From the NCBI GenBank assembly GCA_002431395.1, contig DJEU01000021.1:1-50741 (forward strand): DNA of 50,741 bases, given 5' to 3'. Each line of letters begins with the position of its first letter. Within the stretch, counting starts at the first letter, position 1. The DNA comes from Lachnoclostridium sp. UBA5890 (lineage in GTDB: Bacteria > Bacillota > Clostridia > Lachnospirales > Lachnospiraceae). The notes under the pieces were generated by a model. That model was not told the DNA's origin. It was given only the letters and a program-made list of their open reading frames with translations, and searched no databases. Positions 1 through 8,365 of this stretch are shown here, piece by piece. Made by a program: the position numbers and the translations under genes.

Positions 1-293
1 ATGACTTGCTTTTCCTTCTTCCGGGGTGCTGGGCTTCTCTTCATGGCAGTTGCTCACCACTGCTACGACTTGCTTTTTCCTTCTTCCGCGGTGCTACCCT
101 TCTCTTCACGCTGGTCACTCACCACTGTAATGACTTGCTTTTCCTTCTTCCGCGGTGCTACCCTTCTCTTTGGGCTGAAGACTCACCTCTGCTACGACTT
201 GCTTTTTCCTTCTTCCGGGGTGTTAGGCTTCTCTTCATGGCAGTTGCTCACCTCTGCTATGACTTGCTTTTCCTTCTTCCGCGGTGCTGGGAA
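1..293. repeat. Tandem 64/65-bp repeats, five copies, cut by the window edge
   Basis: The core GACTTGCTTTTCC recurs starting near 3, 67, 132, 196 and 261. Copies 1, 3 and 5 begin ATGACTTGCTTTTCC and copies 2 and 4 begin ACGACTTGCTTTTTCC, so the true unit is a dimer of about 129 bp. Each copy continues TTCTTCCGSGGTGCT and then a more variable half; copies 1 and 4 share CTTCTCTTCATGGCAGTTG. The array starts exactly at the window edge and so probably continues to the left. Reading frames stay open through it because the plus strand is T/C-rich and the dimer is a multiple of three, but no ribosome binding site or recognisable protein is present. Function unknown. Confidence 0.85.
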
Positions 294-297
294 AACA

Positions 298-495
298 AGC
301 AACCTGCGTCGCCTGTTTTCTCTCTTTTCGTTGCCTTTTGCCGCTTCACAACCCGAGAAAGGCAACCCAATTTTACTTTTTCCTCTTTTTACGTTGCTTT
401 TCTAGCTTCTTGCCCGCCCTAAAAGCAACCTACGTCGCCTGTTTTTTCTCTTTTCGTTGCCTTTTGCCGCTTCACAACCCGAGAAAGGCAACCCG
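298..495. repeat. Two direct copies of a ~73-bp repeat, each holding a 9-bp stem
   Basis: Nearly identical copies at about 298-369 and 423-495 each contain GTTGCCTTT followed about 19 nt later by its complement AAAGGCAAC (330-338 with 358-366; 456-464 with 484-492). The 53 bp between them (370-422) resembles a degenerate half copy. Each copy can fold as a stem-loop in either strand. No gene is visible in this stretch. Confidence 0.8.
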
Positions 496-542
496 TGCCA
501 CTACACAACCTACCGCCTCCGGGGCGCCCCCTTCGTTCTACC

Positions 543-670
543 GGGGACCATCGGTTTTCGCGAGGGATTTAGAACGCCGCCGGTGCATCGAGGGCGTTCT
601 TTGCCCTCATGCACCGCTGCGTGCGTTCTCTAAGCGCAAGCGGATCCCGAGGCGAAAACCGATGGTTCCC
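543..670. repeat. ~130-nt imperfect palindrome directly after the S8 peptidase gene
   Basis: The outer arms CCATCGGTTTTCGC (548-561) and GCGAAAACCGATGG (652-665) are perfect complements. The centre is a second stem, CGGTGCAT plus GAGGGC (581-595) against GCCCTC plus ATGCACCG (603-616), with a 7-nt loop and one unpaired base. The middle arms also match partly (GGGAT, TTAGA, ACGC). The element abuts the stop codon of the minus-strand S8 gene. It could be a MITE-like insertion, a large 3' mRNA structure or a terminator; there is no clear U-tract. Confidence 0.8.
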
Positions 671-2320
671 TCACTCAAAGGTAATACTCGCATACGCATC
701 GACGGTCCCATATCCCCACTCCCGGCTCGGATACTCCTCGCCTCGTGGGGCGGCTCCGCGGATCAAGAGCTCCGGCACGATGTTTCCGTTGAGTTCGGCC
801 ACATCAAACTGCTGTAAAAAGAGTGCGGCGATGCCGGTCGTAACAGCGGTGGCGACGCTGGTTCCGGTCATTGTGCCATATTGTCCGCGGGGATAAGGGC
901 CAAAAATTTCCACCCCCGGTGCCGTCACATCCGGTTTGATGATGCCGTTCGGCGTGAAGCCCCGGCTTGCCTGCGCGTAAAAGGCATTATTGACCGGGTT
1001 GTAGGCAGAGATTGTAATGGCATTTCTCGCATTTCCGGGTTCGCAGATTGTCGTATCCGGATTCGGGCGTGTAAACACCGTTTCGCCTTCCAAAAATTGG
1101 GTGATAGGAAGCCACATATGGTAGTGCGGATAATCCTGCCGGGAAGTGACGACAATTTTCCACACGCCAGGCTTCGTGTCCTCGAAGCGGAATAAGATCA
1201 CTTGATCCCTCGTCTGTCCCTGCACACGGCCGGTTCGGATCTCAAGATTTGTATTTTCGATGGGAAACCGTTTCTGTCGTTGTAAGCCATCTTCTGCCCG
1301 CGTTAGTCCGAGCGAACTTCCCCCTGGCGAAATTACATCAAACGACACACTTCCGGGTGTCTGCCACCACAATTCGCAAACAAACCCAAGACTCGTCCTC
1401 TCAACGTCGATCTGAATTTCCTCTTCCTTTTTGGTAATTTCATAATGATGACCGGCGGAACCTTCATTTCCGGCGCAGGCGACGATACTTGCCCCTGCCA
1501 TATTATTGATATCAATGAGATGACAGAGTGGAGAAGCTCCGTCGTGATTTCCGAGACTGCTCCCCATGCCAACGCAGATTGCAACCGGTCGCCCCAGAGA
1601 ATACGCCACTTGCAGAATATACATAATTCCTGCCATAATATCATTTTCCTGATAGCATGGCACTTTTGACGGCACGCGGTAATATTCGCGGTAACTGTTT
1701 TTCGCCTCTTTGCATTTGACAACGATAATCTGAGAAAGCGGCGCAATGCCCGAAAACTCCCTGCCTGGAATTTCGTTGCCTGCTGCCACGCCTGCCAAAA
1801 ATGTTCCATGACCGATTTCATCACGCGTCGGCAGATAGGAGGATGGCTGTTCCTGTTTTAGTGCCTCATTGATCTCCTGTTCCGAAAATACGCGGCCATA
1901 ATCAAACTGCGACGGACCATCCTCGCGGATCGTCTGATCCCAGATGGAATGAAGGCGCGTCGTTCCATCGGCATTGCGGAATGCCTCATGCGTAAAATCA
2001 ATGCCCGTATCAACAAATCCCACGATCACACCCTGTCCATAAAGATCCAAATAAGGCTGCCTGCGAATCCGCATCACGCCGGCAGCCTCCAATGCTTCAT
2101 ATCCCATAAGCCCATATACGTGTGGCACGGTGCCATAGCCAAATTGATTGATCGTCTGACTGTCAATCCTGCTTTCCTCGCGGTATACGATCGTTCCGCC
2201 GCTACTGATCCGGCTGTAACACGTGGGCCGGTATCTCTCCACCAACGTCTCTTCTCGGATATATGAAGAGACAATATAATCCAATACCTGTTCCGAATAA
2301 ATCGCTTCTGTACAAGTCAC
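671..2320 (-). CDS. S8 (subtilisin-like) family peptidase
   Basis: A serine endopeptidase of 549 residues. The catalytic triad is visible: Asp in VGFVDTGID (about residue 104), His in GHGTFLAG (about 171) and Ser in GTSVATA (about 488). The long stretch between His and Ser is typical of the clostridial cytosolic S8 group. No signal peptide or membrane segment is seen, so it is probably intracellular or spore-related; that location is inference. The start chosen is GTG at 2320, because GGGAGG lies 7 nt upstream; an in-frame ATG-like start 15 codons earlier lacks such a site. It follows corA by 52 bp on the same strand and may be the third gene of that operon. A long palindrome begins directly after the stop. 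Confidence 0.88.
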   Translation of the reverse strand: MTCTEAIYSEQVLDYIVSSYIREETLVERYRPTCYSRISSGGTIVYREESRIDSQTINQFGYGTVPHVYGLMGYEALEAAGVMRIRRQPYLDLYGQGVIVGFVDTGIDFTHEAFRNADGTTRLHSIWDQTIREDGPSQFDYGRVFSEQEINEALKQEQPSSYLPTRDEIGHGTFLAGVAAGNEIPGREFSGIAPLSQIIVVKCKEAKNSYREYYRVPSKVPCYQENDIMAGIMYILQVAYSLGRPVAICVGMGSSLGNHDGASPLCHLIDINNMAGASIVACAGNEGSAGHHYEITKKEEEIQIDVERTSLGFVCELWWQTPGSVSFDVISPGGSSLGLTRAEDGLQRQKRFPIENTNLEIRTGRVQGQTRDQVILFRFEDTKPGVWKIVVTSRQDYPHYHMWLPITQFLEGETVFTRPNPDTTICEPGNARNAITISAYNPVNNAFYAQASRGFTPNGIIKPDVTAPGVEIFGPYPRGQYGTMTGTSVATAVTTGIAALFLQQFDVAELNGNIVPELLIRGAAPRGEEYPSREWGYGTVDAYASITFE

Positions 2321-2372
2321 AAGTCTGCCTCCCGGCTTTTTTACCAAGTATATGCAGAAAATCAAAATTTTT

Positions 2373-3293
2373 TCACAACATCTTCTTTCTCTTAAAATAA
2401 AGGATCAACAGCAGTACAATAAGTACACTGGCAAAGATCACGCCGGGATACCCGCTCCGCAATTCTGGCATATTTTGGAAATTCATACCATACCATCCCG
2501 TGATGAGTGTAAGCGGAAAGAAAATGGTCGATATCACGGTCAAAAACTGCATATTGGCATTCTGTCTGGCATCGACGTAACCCTGGTAGGCATCGCGAAC
2601 CTGTCCGGCATATTCAAGAAGATGCACCGTCTTTGACATAAGGCGATCGGCGCGGTCCGTCACGGTGCCAAAATATTTCGTCTGTTTTTTGGCAAAAAAT
2701 CCATTTTCATTGGTCTCCAATTCCCGTCCGAGATCCATAAGCTCATCGTAATAACTGCGAAGCGTCAAAAGTTCTTTGCGAACCGGCGAAAAATCGGTGA
2801 GAAAATGCCCCGCATGCCCTTCCGAGATGCGCTCTTCCATCTCCATCAAGCGTTTTTCATATTGAACCAATAATTCGAGATCACGGTGAATAAATTCTGT
2901 AATATAATAATAGAGAAACTTTTCCTTCGTCATTTCGCGATTCCTGTTTTTTCGCTGAATCCGCCGAATCAAGCGATACGAAAAATCGCTGTTATCCACA
3001 AGCACAATATTTTTCTCGTTGACAAAGAAAAGAATGGCGTAGCGTTTTCCCAAAAGATCAAGAAGTTTCGGGATATAAAATGACCCGATCATGCACTCCT
3101 GCTGGCTTTCCACCTTGCAAAATCCGATATCCGAAAGCTGCACTTCCCCTTCGTAACGCATCTGCGCCTGTTCCAATGCAGCCTTTGCGCCCGCTTCTGT
3201 CGTCACAAAAACCCGGGAAGTCATGTCCTCCCCGAGTTCCGGTAAATCTGTCTTTTTCTGTTCCCGCAGGCATGCTCCCAGCATGAAGATCAT
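2373..3293 (-). CDS. corA: CorA-family divalent cation transporter
   Basis: A 306-residue membrane channel-type transporter for Mg2+ or a related divalent ion. The family signature GMN is present (WYGMNFQNMPEL) between two C-terminal membrane segments, TVISTIFFPLTLITGW and VIFASVLIVLLLILYF, after a long charged cytosolic domain rich in helices. The length is normal for the CorA/Zinc-transporter group. The start codon overlaps the stop of the Na/Pi gene (ATGA), with GGAGG 7 nt upstream, so the two are translationally coupled. Pairing with a phosphate transporter suggests joint handling of Mg and phosphate, but which metal is carried cannot be told from sequence. Confidence 0.9.
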   Translation of the reverse strand: MIFMLGACLREQKKTDLPELGEDMTSRVFVTTEAGAKAALEQAQMRYEGEVQLSDIGFCKVESQQECMIGSFYIPKLLDLLGKRYAILFFVNEKNIVLVDNSDFSYRLIRRIQRKNRNREMTKEKFLYYYITEFIHRDLELLVQYEKRLMEMEERISEGHAGHFLTDFSPVRKELLTLRSYYDELMDLGRELETNENGFFAKKQTKYFGTVTDRADRLMSKTVHLLEYAGQVRDAYQGYVDARQNANMQFLTVISTIFFPLTLITGWYGMNFQNMPELRSGYPGVIFASVLIVLLLILYFKRKKML

Positions 3294-5014
3294 ACAGCCG
3301 CCTCCAATTCCAGTTTCATTTCTTCCATCTGCTCTTCTTCCAGTTTGACAAATACGACACCATCCATCGTCTCCTCTGCAATGCCGACGCAGTTATCTGC
3401 CACACGATCCAGATTATAAAGAATGCTGGAATACGCCTGTGTCAATGCCGGATCGCAGATTTTCTTCTCGACACGGTTCAAATGCGCTTTCGTATTTTTC
3501 TTCTGTGCCTTACGCATTTTACTGCGGTTTTTAATGACAATTTCGGCCTCAGCGCAATCGCCATTGATGACGGAATCCATTGCCTCCGTAAATAGATTTT
3601 GTGCAATTTCGATGCATTGGCGAAGTTCGGTGACCGCCTTATCGGAAAGATCTTTTCCCTGCAGCTGCATGTTATCACTCGCTGCCGCAATATCCGCACA
3701 CCGGTCTGCGATGCGGTCAATATTGTTCGTCACAAATAAAAATCCTGCGGTCTGCTCCGACTGCTGCTCCGTGAGCATTCCACTCGAAAACAGTTTGGTA
3801 ATGTATACTGAAATACACTCTTGAAGTTCTTTTACGGTCTGATACGCATTTTCATACTGCTGTCTCGCGTAACTTCCGCCCACGCCGCTGATGCTGTCTT
3901 TCAAAGCACTGACCATCATTTCGCTGTAATTTGCCAGTCGTTTCATTTCCTCCGACACAAGATACATCGCCGGCAGCGGTTTGCCGATCATTTTGTCATC
4001 GAGATACTGCGGCGCCTGATCCATCGCTACAGTCTTGTCCTTCCCGCGAATAATTGAGGTGACAATTTTTACCATGACCGGAATGAGTGGCAGCCAGACG
4101 ATCGTACAAAATACATTGAACGACGTATGTGCATTTGCAATCTGTCTTGAAATGACCTCCACTTCATTTCCTTTTGGCGATATAAACTGTACAAATTTGG
4201 CAAAAAACGGAATGATAAATACAAAAACAATACTTCCGCTTATATTAAATATACTATGCGCAATCGCCGTTCTTTTGGCGTTTTTCGACTGTCCGATCGA
4301 AGCTAACAGAGCCGTAATAGTCGTTCCGATGTTGTCGCCGAGCAGAATTGGGATCGCTCCGGTGAGTCCTATTACACTTGTCACGCCATCCGGCATTGGC
4401 TGCGATGCAAAGTTCTGAAGTACCGCGATCGTCGCCGAACTGCTCTGTACCACAAGTGTCATCACTGCGCCCAAAATCACGCCAAGCACCGGAATATGTT
4501 TTACCTGAACCATCATATCCACAAAGATCGGACTATTTGCTAATGGTTTCATAACACTTCCCATGATCTCGATTCCTTCAAAGAGCAACCCAAATGACAA
4601 AATGACCATTCCGATGTTTTTTACCTTTTCTTTTTTTCCTAAAAACTGGAGCATAAATCCGATAAATATGATGGGATAAATGTAATTGCTGATTTTAAAG
4701 GCCATCAGCTGCGCTGTCATGGTCGTCCCGATATTCGCACCAAAAATAACGGATATCGCCTGCGGCAGGCTCATAAGTCCGGCACTTACAAATCCGATGA
4801 CCATAACCGTGGTCGCCGAACTGCTCTGCAAGACCGCCGTAACAAGAGCACCCGCCAGCGCACCCATCAACGGATTTTTTGTCAGAAAACTAAGAACTTT
4901 TTTCATCTTTTCCCCGGCAGCCTTCTGCAGCGCATCACTCATGGAATTCATTCCAAAAAGAAACATTGCGAGGCCACCCACCAAACCAAATATAATTTTC
5001 GCCGTCTCGTTCAT
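3290..5014 (-). CDS. Na/Pi cotransporter family protein with PhoU-like domain
   Basis: A 574-residue inner-membrane protein of the PNaS (Na+-dependent phosphate) family. The duplicated core is visible as two QSSSAT motifs (ALVTAVLQSSSATTVMV and TLVVQSSSATIAVLQ), each followed by the helical segment and a GANIGTT or GDNIGTT motif. Eight or so hydrophobic segments fill the first 320 residues. The last 220 residues are helical and soluble, matching the PhoU-like domain often fused to this family. It is the first gene of a coupled unit with corA and perhaps the S8 peptidase. A plausible sigma-A promoter lies at 5064-5091. Phosphate as substrate is inferred from the family. Confidence 0.9.
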   Translation of the reverse strand: MNETAKIIFGLVGGLAMFLFGMNSMSDALQKAAGEKMKKVLSFLTKNPLMGALAGALVTAVLQSSSATTVMVIGFVSAGLMSLPQAISVIFGANIGTTMTAQLMAFKISNYIYPIIFIGFMLQFLGKKEKVKNIGMVILSFGLLFEGIEIMGSVMKPLANSPIFVDMMVQVKHIPVLGVILGAVMTLVVQSSSATIAVLQNFASQPMPDGVTSVIGLTGAIPILLGDNIGTTITALLASIGQSKNAKRTAIAHSIFNISGSIVFVFIIPFFAKFVQFISPKGNEVEVISRQIANAHTSFNVFCTIVWLPLIPVMVKIVTSIIRGKDKTVAMDQAPQYLDDKMIGKPLPAMYLVSEEMKRLANYSEMMVSALKDSISGVGGSYARQQYENAYQTVKELQECISVYITKLFSSGMLTEQQSEQTAGFLFVTNNIDRIADRCADIAAASDNMQLQGKDLSDKAVTELRQCIEIAQNLFTEAMDSVINGDCAEAEIVIKNRSKMRKAQKKNTKAHLNRVEKKICDPALTQAYSSILYNLDRVADNCVGIAEETMDGVVFVKLEEEQMEEMKLELEAAV

Positions 5015-5063
5015 AAGTATTTTCCTCTTTTCTCCTTCATTTTCTTTTACTTTAACACCGCAT

Positions 5064-5091
5064 TGTATAATCTAATTCTTGTTTGTGTAAA
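5064..5091 (-). promoter_or_regulatory. Putative sigma-A promoter for the Na/Pi-corA unit
   Basis: Reading the minus strand, TTTACA (5086-5091) is followed after 16 nt by TATACA (5064-5069), about 50 nt before the start codon. Both boxes deviate from consensus, so this is a moderate call. Confidence 0.5.
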
Positions 5092-5126
5092 AGTTAAGTA
5101 AAATTTGGGAGAAATCAGGAATATCA

Positions 5127-6626
5127 CTAAAAAATAAGTGCTTCTTCATGAACCATTTTATAGAGTGCTTCGATATCCGGATAGAAATACCGGTCTTCGT
5201 CAGCAAATGCCACTTCTTCCCGAATCCTTTTCTGCACTTTCGCTGTCGCCGTGGAACTCTTCAATGGTTTCTGCAATTCGATGGCCTGCGCTGCCACCAT
5301 AAATTCAATTCCAATAATATATTGTAATTTTTTGGCAATATCAATAGCTTTCTTACCTGCAAAATAAGCAAACGAAACAGGAGATTCCTGCTCTGCACAA
5401 GTTGGGATGCTGTCAATGCTGCAGGAAGTTGCCAGCACTTTCATCTCGTTTAAAAGTCCGGCAGCGGTATACTGCGGAATCATAAAACCGTTGTTTAAGC
5501 CCGGATTTGGTGCCAGAAATGCCGGAAGATCATTGTTCAGATAACGATTCACCATACGATCCACACAGCGTTCTGCCAGATTTCCTACCATGGCTGCTGC
5601 CATACCAAGCATATCCGCGTGGCTTCCTACATAACTTCCGTCGAAGTTGCCGCACATCAGAGCCACACCGCCATCTTCGGTTTCAAACAGTTCCGGATTA
5701 TCACTTACACCGTGCATTTCATCCACAATAACTTCTTCCGCCTCCAGCACAATTTTCTTTGCTGCGCCGAGAATGTGAACCATTGAACGAAGCACATAAG
5801 GATCCTGCACACGTACATTTAGATATTTTTCACAAATCTCACTGTCCGCCAACATTTCACGAATGATTTTTGCGGACTCTATCTCCTCTGCGTGGTTTTT
5901 TGCTATATGAAGCCGTTCATCCAGCGATTTAATGGTTCCCTGGAGTGCTTCAAAGACCATCGCGCCAACCACATCAAGATTTTTTACTGCAATCTTCATT
6001 TCATTTACTGCGAGAAGCCCCATTGCTGTGACAGAAGTCGAACCATTCAGAAGGCTCAGTCCCTCTTTGCAGGCAAACTCAACCGGTTTCAATCCTTTTT
6101 TCTGCAATACCGGCAGACTTTCCACTTTCTTTCCGTCTTCCCAGACATAGCCTTCCCCCATATAGGTAAGAGCAATGTGTCCTTCGACAGCGAGATAACC
6201 GACAGAACCATCTCCCGGGGCAAATGGATAAATTCCAGCATTCAGAAAATCTTTAATCAAGGTTATTGTATCTAATTTAATTCCCGATAGACCCTTTCCG
6301 GTATTTAAGATCTGCATTAACATAATTGCACGTACTTGTTCTTCCGGCAATGGCTCACCTACCGACACCGAATGCGAGCGCACAATATTTTTCTGCAGCT
6401 GAACGGCGTCATCCGGTTTTATAACATAGCGTACATTTTCACCGAAGCCCGTTGTCACACCGTATATCGCCCGGTTTTCCTCCAAAAAATGATCGATCAT
6501 CCGGCGGCTTTTCTTAATTTTTTCTACCATTTCTTCACTAAATTCCAAAATGGCTTCTTTTTTTACAATCTGCATAAATTCATCAAGTGAAATTTTACAG
6601 TCTGTCAATACAATCGTTTTACTCAT
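5127..6626 (-). CDS. HAL/PAL-family protein lacking the MIO Ala-Ser-Gly triad
   Basis: A 499-residue member of the histidine/phenylalanine ammonia-lyase fold. The fold's active-site signatures are kept: YGVTTGFG (Tyr55), RSHSVSVGEP (His85), LLNGS, RVQDPYVLR, GNF and the C-terminal EQES. The loop that normally carries Ala-Ser-Gly reads GSVGYLAVEGHIAL (residues 140-153) where the canonical HutH of this window reads GSLGASGDLAPLAHMAL: three residues are missing, exactly the triad that cyclises into the MIO electrophile. It therefore cannot be a normal MIO ammonia-lyase. GNFHG has become GNFDG. It is third in an operon with the importer SBP and permease (16 bp after the permease stop; AGGAAG site upstream). 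It may be a regulatory subunit, a partner of HutH or an enzyme with different chemistry. Automatic annotation as HutH would be misleading. Confidence 0.85.
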   Translation of the reverse strand: MSKTIVLTDCKISLDEFMQIVKKEAILEFSEEMVEKIKKSRRMIDHFLEENRAIYGVTTGFGENVRYVIKPDDAVQLQKNIVRSHSVSVGEPLPEEQVRAIMLMQILNTGKGLSGIKLDTITLIKDFLNAGIYPFAPGDGSVGYLAVEGHIALTYMGEGYVWEDGKKVESLPVLQKKGLKPVEFACKEGLSLLNGSTSVTAMGLLAVNEMKIAVKNLDVVGAMVFEALQGTIKSLDERLHIAKNHAEEIESAKIIREMLADSEICEKYLNVRVQDPYVLRSMVHILGAAKKIVLEAEEVIVDEMHGVSDNPELFETEDGGVALMCGNFDGSYVGSHADMLGMAAAMVGNLAERCVDRMVNRYLNNDLPAFLAPNPGLNNGFMIPQYTAAGLLNEMKVLATSCSIDSIPTCAEQESPVSFAYFAGKKAIDIAKKLQYIIGIEFMVAAQAIELQKPLKSSTATAKVQKRIREEVAFADEDRYFYPDIEALYKMVHEEALIF

Positions 6627-6642
6627 TTTTTCTGCCTTCTTC

Positions 6643-7293
6643 CTATTTGTAATAATCCAATTTCTTTTCGATAATATTAGCCGCTTTTCCGATAATGCAG
6701 TTCATGATCAGATAAAACACACCTGCTACGATCAACGGTACCGTAGAGAAAAAGTGTGTCATCTGGGTACAGGCAACTTTGAAAAGTTCTGCGACACCGA
6801 TTGTCTGTGCAAGAGAAGTATCTTTTACCAATGTCATCAGCTCATTCGTATAGGGAGGCACAATTCTCTTGACCACCTGCGGAAGAATTATTTTCATAAA
6901 TGTTTCTGTCTTCGAAAAGCCTAGAATCGAAGCTGCTTCGTACTGTCCCACCGGGATGGAATCAATTCCCGCACGGAAGATCTCACACGTATATGCCGAG
7001 TAGTTCAAAGAAAATGCCAGGACAGCTGCCCAAAAACGAGGCAGTGTTGCATGAAATACATAATACGGAGCAAAATAGAAGAACATCAACTGCAGTATCA
7101 ACGGGGTTCCTCTCATAAGCAAAAGAAATGCTCCAATCGGCATACTCACTATCTTCAGACGATTTTTTCGACCGATCGCCAGGAGAATACCAAGTACGAC
7201 CGAAGCCGCAAATGTCACAAAGAAAATTCCCAGTGTCGTCGTGGTTTCTTTGAGCATCAGCTGAATCAAATTTATCAAATCACTTGTCTCCAT
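6643..7293 (-). CDS. Amino-acid ABC transporter permease (HisM/GlnP type)
   Basis: A 216-residue integral membrane permease of the polar amino acid uptake family. It has about five hydrophobic segments, the MRGTPLILQ motif after the second, and the EAA loop GQYEAASILGFS...MKIILPQ that docks the ATPase. The length is usual for the family. It follows the binding protein by 95 bp, a gap that holds a GC-rich hairpin, and has a strong GGAGG site before its ATG. The MIO-less HAL-like gene follows closely. The neighbouring hut genes suggest histidine as the cargo, which is inference. Confidence 0.92.
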   Translation of the reverse strand: METSDLINLIQLMLKETTTTLGIFFVTFAASVVLGILLAIGRKNRLKIVSMPIGAFLLLMRGTPLILQLMFFYFAPYYVFHATLPRFWAAVLAFSLNYSAYTCEIFRAGIDSIPVGQYEAASILGFSKTETFMKIILPQVVKRIVPPYTNELMTLVKDTSLAQTIGVAELFKVACTQMTHFFSTVPLIVAGVFYLIMNCIIGKAANIIEKKLDYYK

Positions 7294-7315
7294 ATGTCTT
7301 TCCTCCTTTTATTTT

Positions 7316-7341
7316 GCGGCGGAACATCGCTGCTCCGCCGC
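7316..7341 (-). promoter_or_regulatory. Intercistronic hairpin between binding protein and permease
   Basis: TCCGCCGC (7334-7341) and GCGGCGGA (7316-7323) form a perfect 8-bp GC stem with a 10-nt loop just before the permease ribosome binding site. No U-tract follows. Such stems commonly protect the binding-protein mRNA and lower permease expression; that role is inferred. Confidence 0.7.
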
Positions 7342-7388
7342 CTCAGGTATTGCGCCCGGCGCAGTTTATCAAATCTTTTTGCGGTTTC

Positions 7389-8231
7389 TTATTCTACACA
7401 AGTAATGTCTTCGCCAAACCATTTGTTGCTAATTTCTGCCAATTTCCCATCTTTCTTCATTTCCTGAAGTTTTTCATAAACACCATCGCACAGCTTCTGG
7501 TCGCCCTTTCTAAAAGCTACACCAAGTTTGTCTGTGGAAAGAGATTCCGAAAGATATCTGTATTTTCCATCGTTCTGCTTCATATAATAACCTGCGATCA
7601 GAGAGTCAATGATAACGAAATCCGATCCGCTGACATCCAAGTCAAGCATTGCTTTTACATTATCTTCCACATAAGTAAGATCACCAAATGTGTCTACGAT
7701 ACCTTTGGCATCTGCGTTTTCAAGTACGGAAGAACCTGTCTGTACAATACCTTTCTTTCCTTTCAAGTCATCGAGTGTCTGAATGCTGGAATCTTTCAAA
7801 ACAACGATTTCAGAACTCTCTGTTGCGTATGGTTTCGAACAAGTCAATGCTTCTTCACGCTCCGGAGTAAGACCAAACGCATTCCAGATACAGTCAATAT
7901 TTTTTGAACTAAGCTCCTGCTCTTTTGCTTCCCAGCTGATCGGCTGACAAACCAGTTCGACGCCAAGACGTTTACAAACTTCTCTTGCCAGATCAATGTC
8001 GAATCCTACGATGTTATTGTCGTCGTCGCGGAATCCCATCGGTGGGAAGTTGTCATCTAGTCCTAATACAAAAGTTCCTTTATCCAATACATATTGTAAC
8101 GAATCATCCTCACCCACTGCTGCGCCGCTGGCAGATCCATTGGAAGAGGTTGATGTCGAAGTATCACCACATCCTGTGAGGCACGCCATACCCATTACCA
8201 GTGTCATCATTAATGCAATCAATCTTTTCAT
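7389..8231 (-). CDS. Amino-acid ABC transporter substrate-binding lipoprotein
   Basis: A 280-residue extracellular solute receptor of the SBP_bac_3 family. A lipoprotein signal peptide is clear (MKRLIALMMTLVMGMACLTGC, with Cys of LTGC as lipid anchor), followed by a Ser/Thr-rich spacer and the typical start of the domain, GTFVLGLDDNFPPMGFRDDDN, with ARE-type ligand-loop residues following (GFDIDLAREV). It begins an operon with its permease and a MIO-less HAL paralog; AGGAGG lies 7 nt before the ATG. A perfect sigma-A promoter lies at 8366-8394, but a terminator-like hairpin stands between promoter and gene. Location between hut genes suggests histidine binding; the sequence alone does not fix the ligand. 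Confidence 0.92.
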   Translation of the reverse strand: MKRLIALMMTLVMGMACLTGCGDTSTSTSSNGSASGAAVGEDDSLQYVLDKGTFVLGLDDNFPPMGFRDDDNNIVGFDIDLAREVCKRLGVELVCQPISWEAKEQELSSKNIDCIWNAFGLTPEREEALTCSKPYATESSEIVVLKDSSIQTLDDLKGKKGIVQTGSSVLENADAKGIVDTFGDLTYVEDNVKAMLDLDVSGSDFVIIDSLIAGYYMKQNDGKYRYLSESLSTDKLGVAFRKGDQKLCDGVYEKLQEMKKDGKLAEISNKWFGEDITCVE

Positions 8232-8310
8232 GTGTCATTCCTCCTAAAATATGTTTTGTTTGAGCATTCACCAAATAGCCAAAGCTGTCCGGCGGTTTTC
8301 TGCTGCAATA

Positions 8311-8354
8311 ATAAAAAAACGAGTGGCATTTATACTTTTTATAAACGCCCTCGT
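8311..8354 (-). terminator. Intrinsic terminator (possible attenuator) ahead of the binding-protein gene
   Basis: On the minus strand ACGAG, GGC and TTTATA arms (8341-8354) pair with TATAAA, GCC and CTCGT arms (8319-8335), followed directly by a run of six to seven U and TATTATT. It lies after the ATPase gene and so can end that transcript, but it is also downstream of the promoter at 8366-8394. Confidence 0.85.
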
Positions 8355-8365
8355 TTATATTAGCA

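Noticed and set aside
1..293. CRISPR array
   Set aside because: Units are directly tandem and similar along the whole length, without unique spacers, and no cas gene is near.
1..422. Two overlapping plus-strand open frames of 134 and 138 residues
   Set aside because: They translate the tandem repeat, lack a ribosome binding site and match no known composition; the T/C-rich strand simply lacks stop codons.
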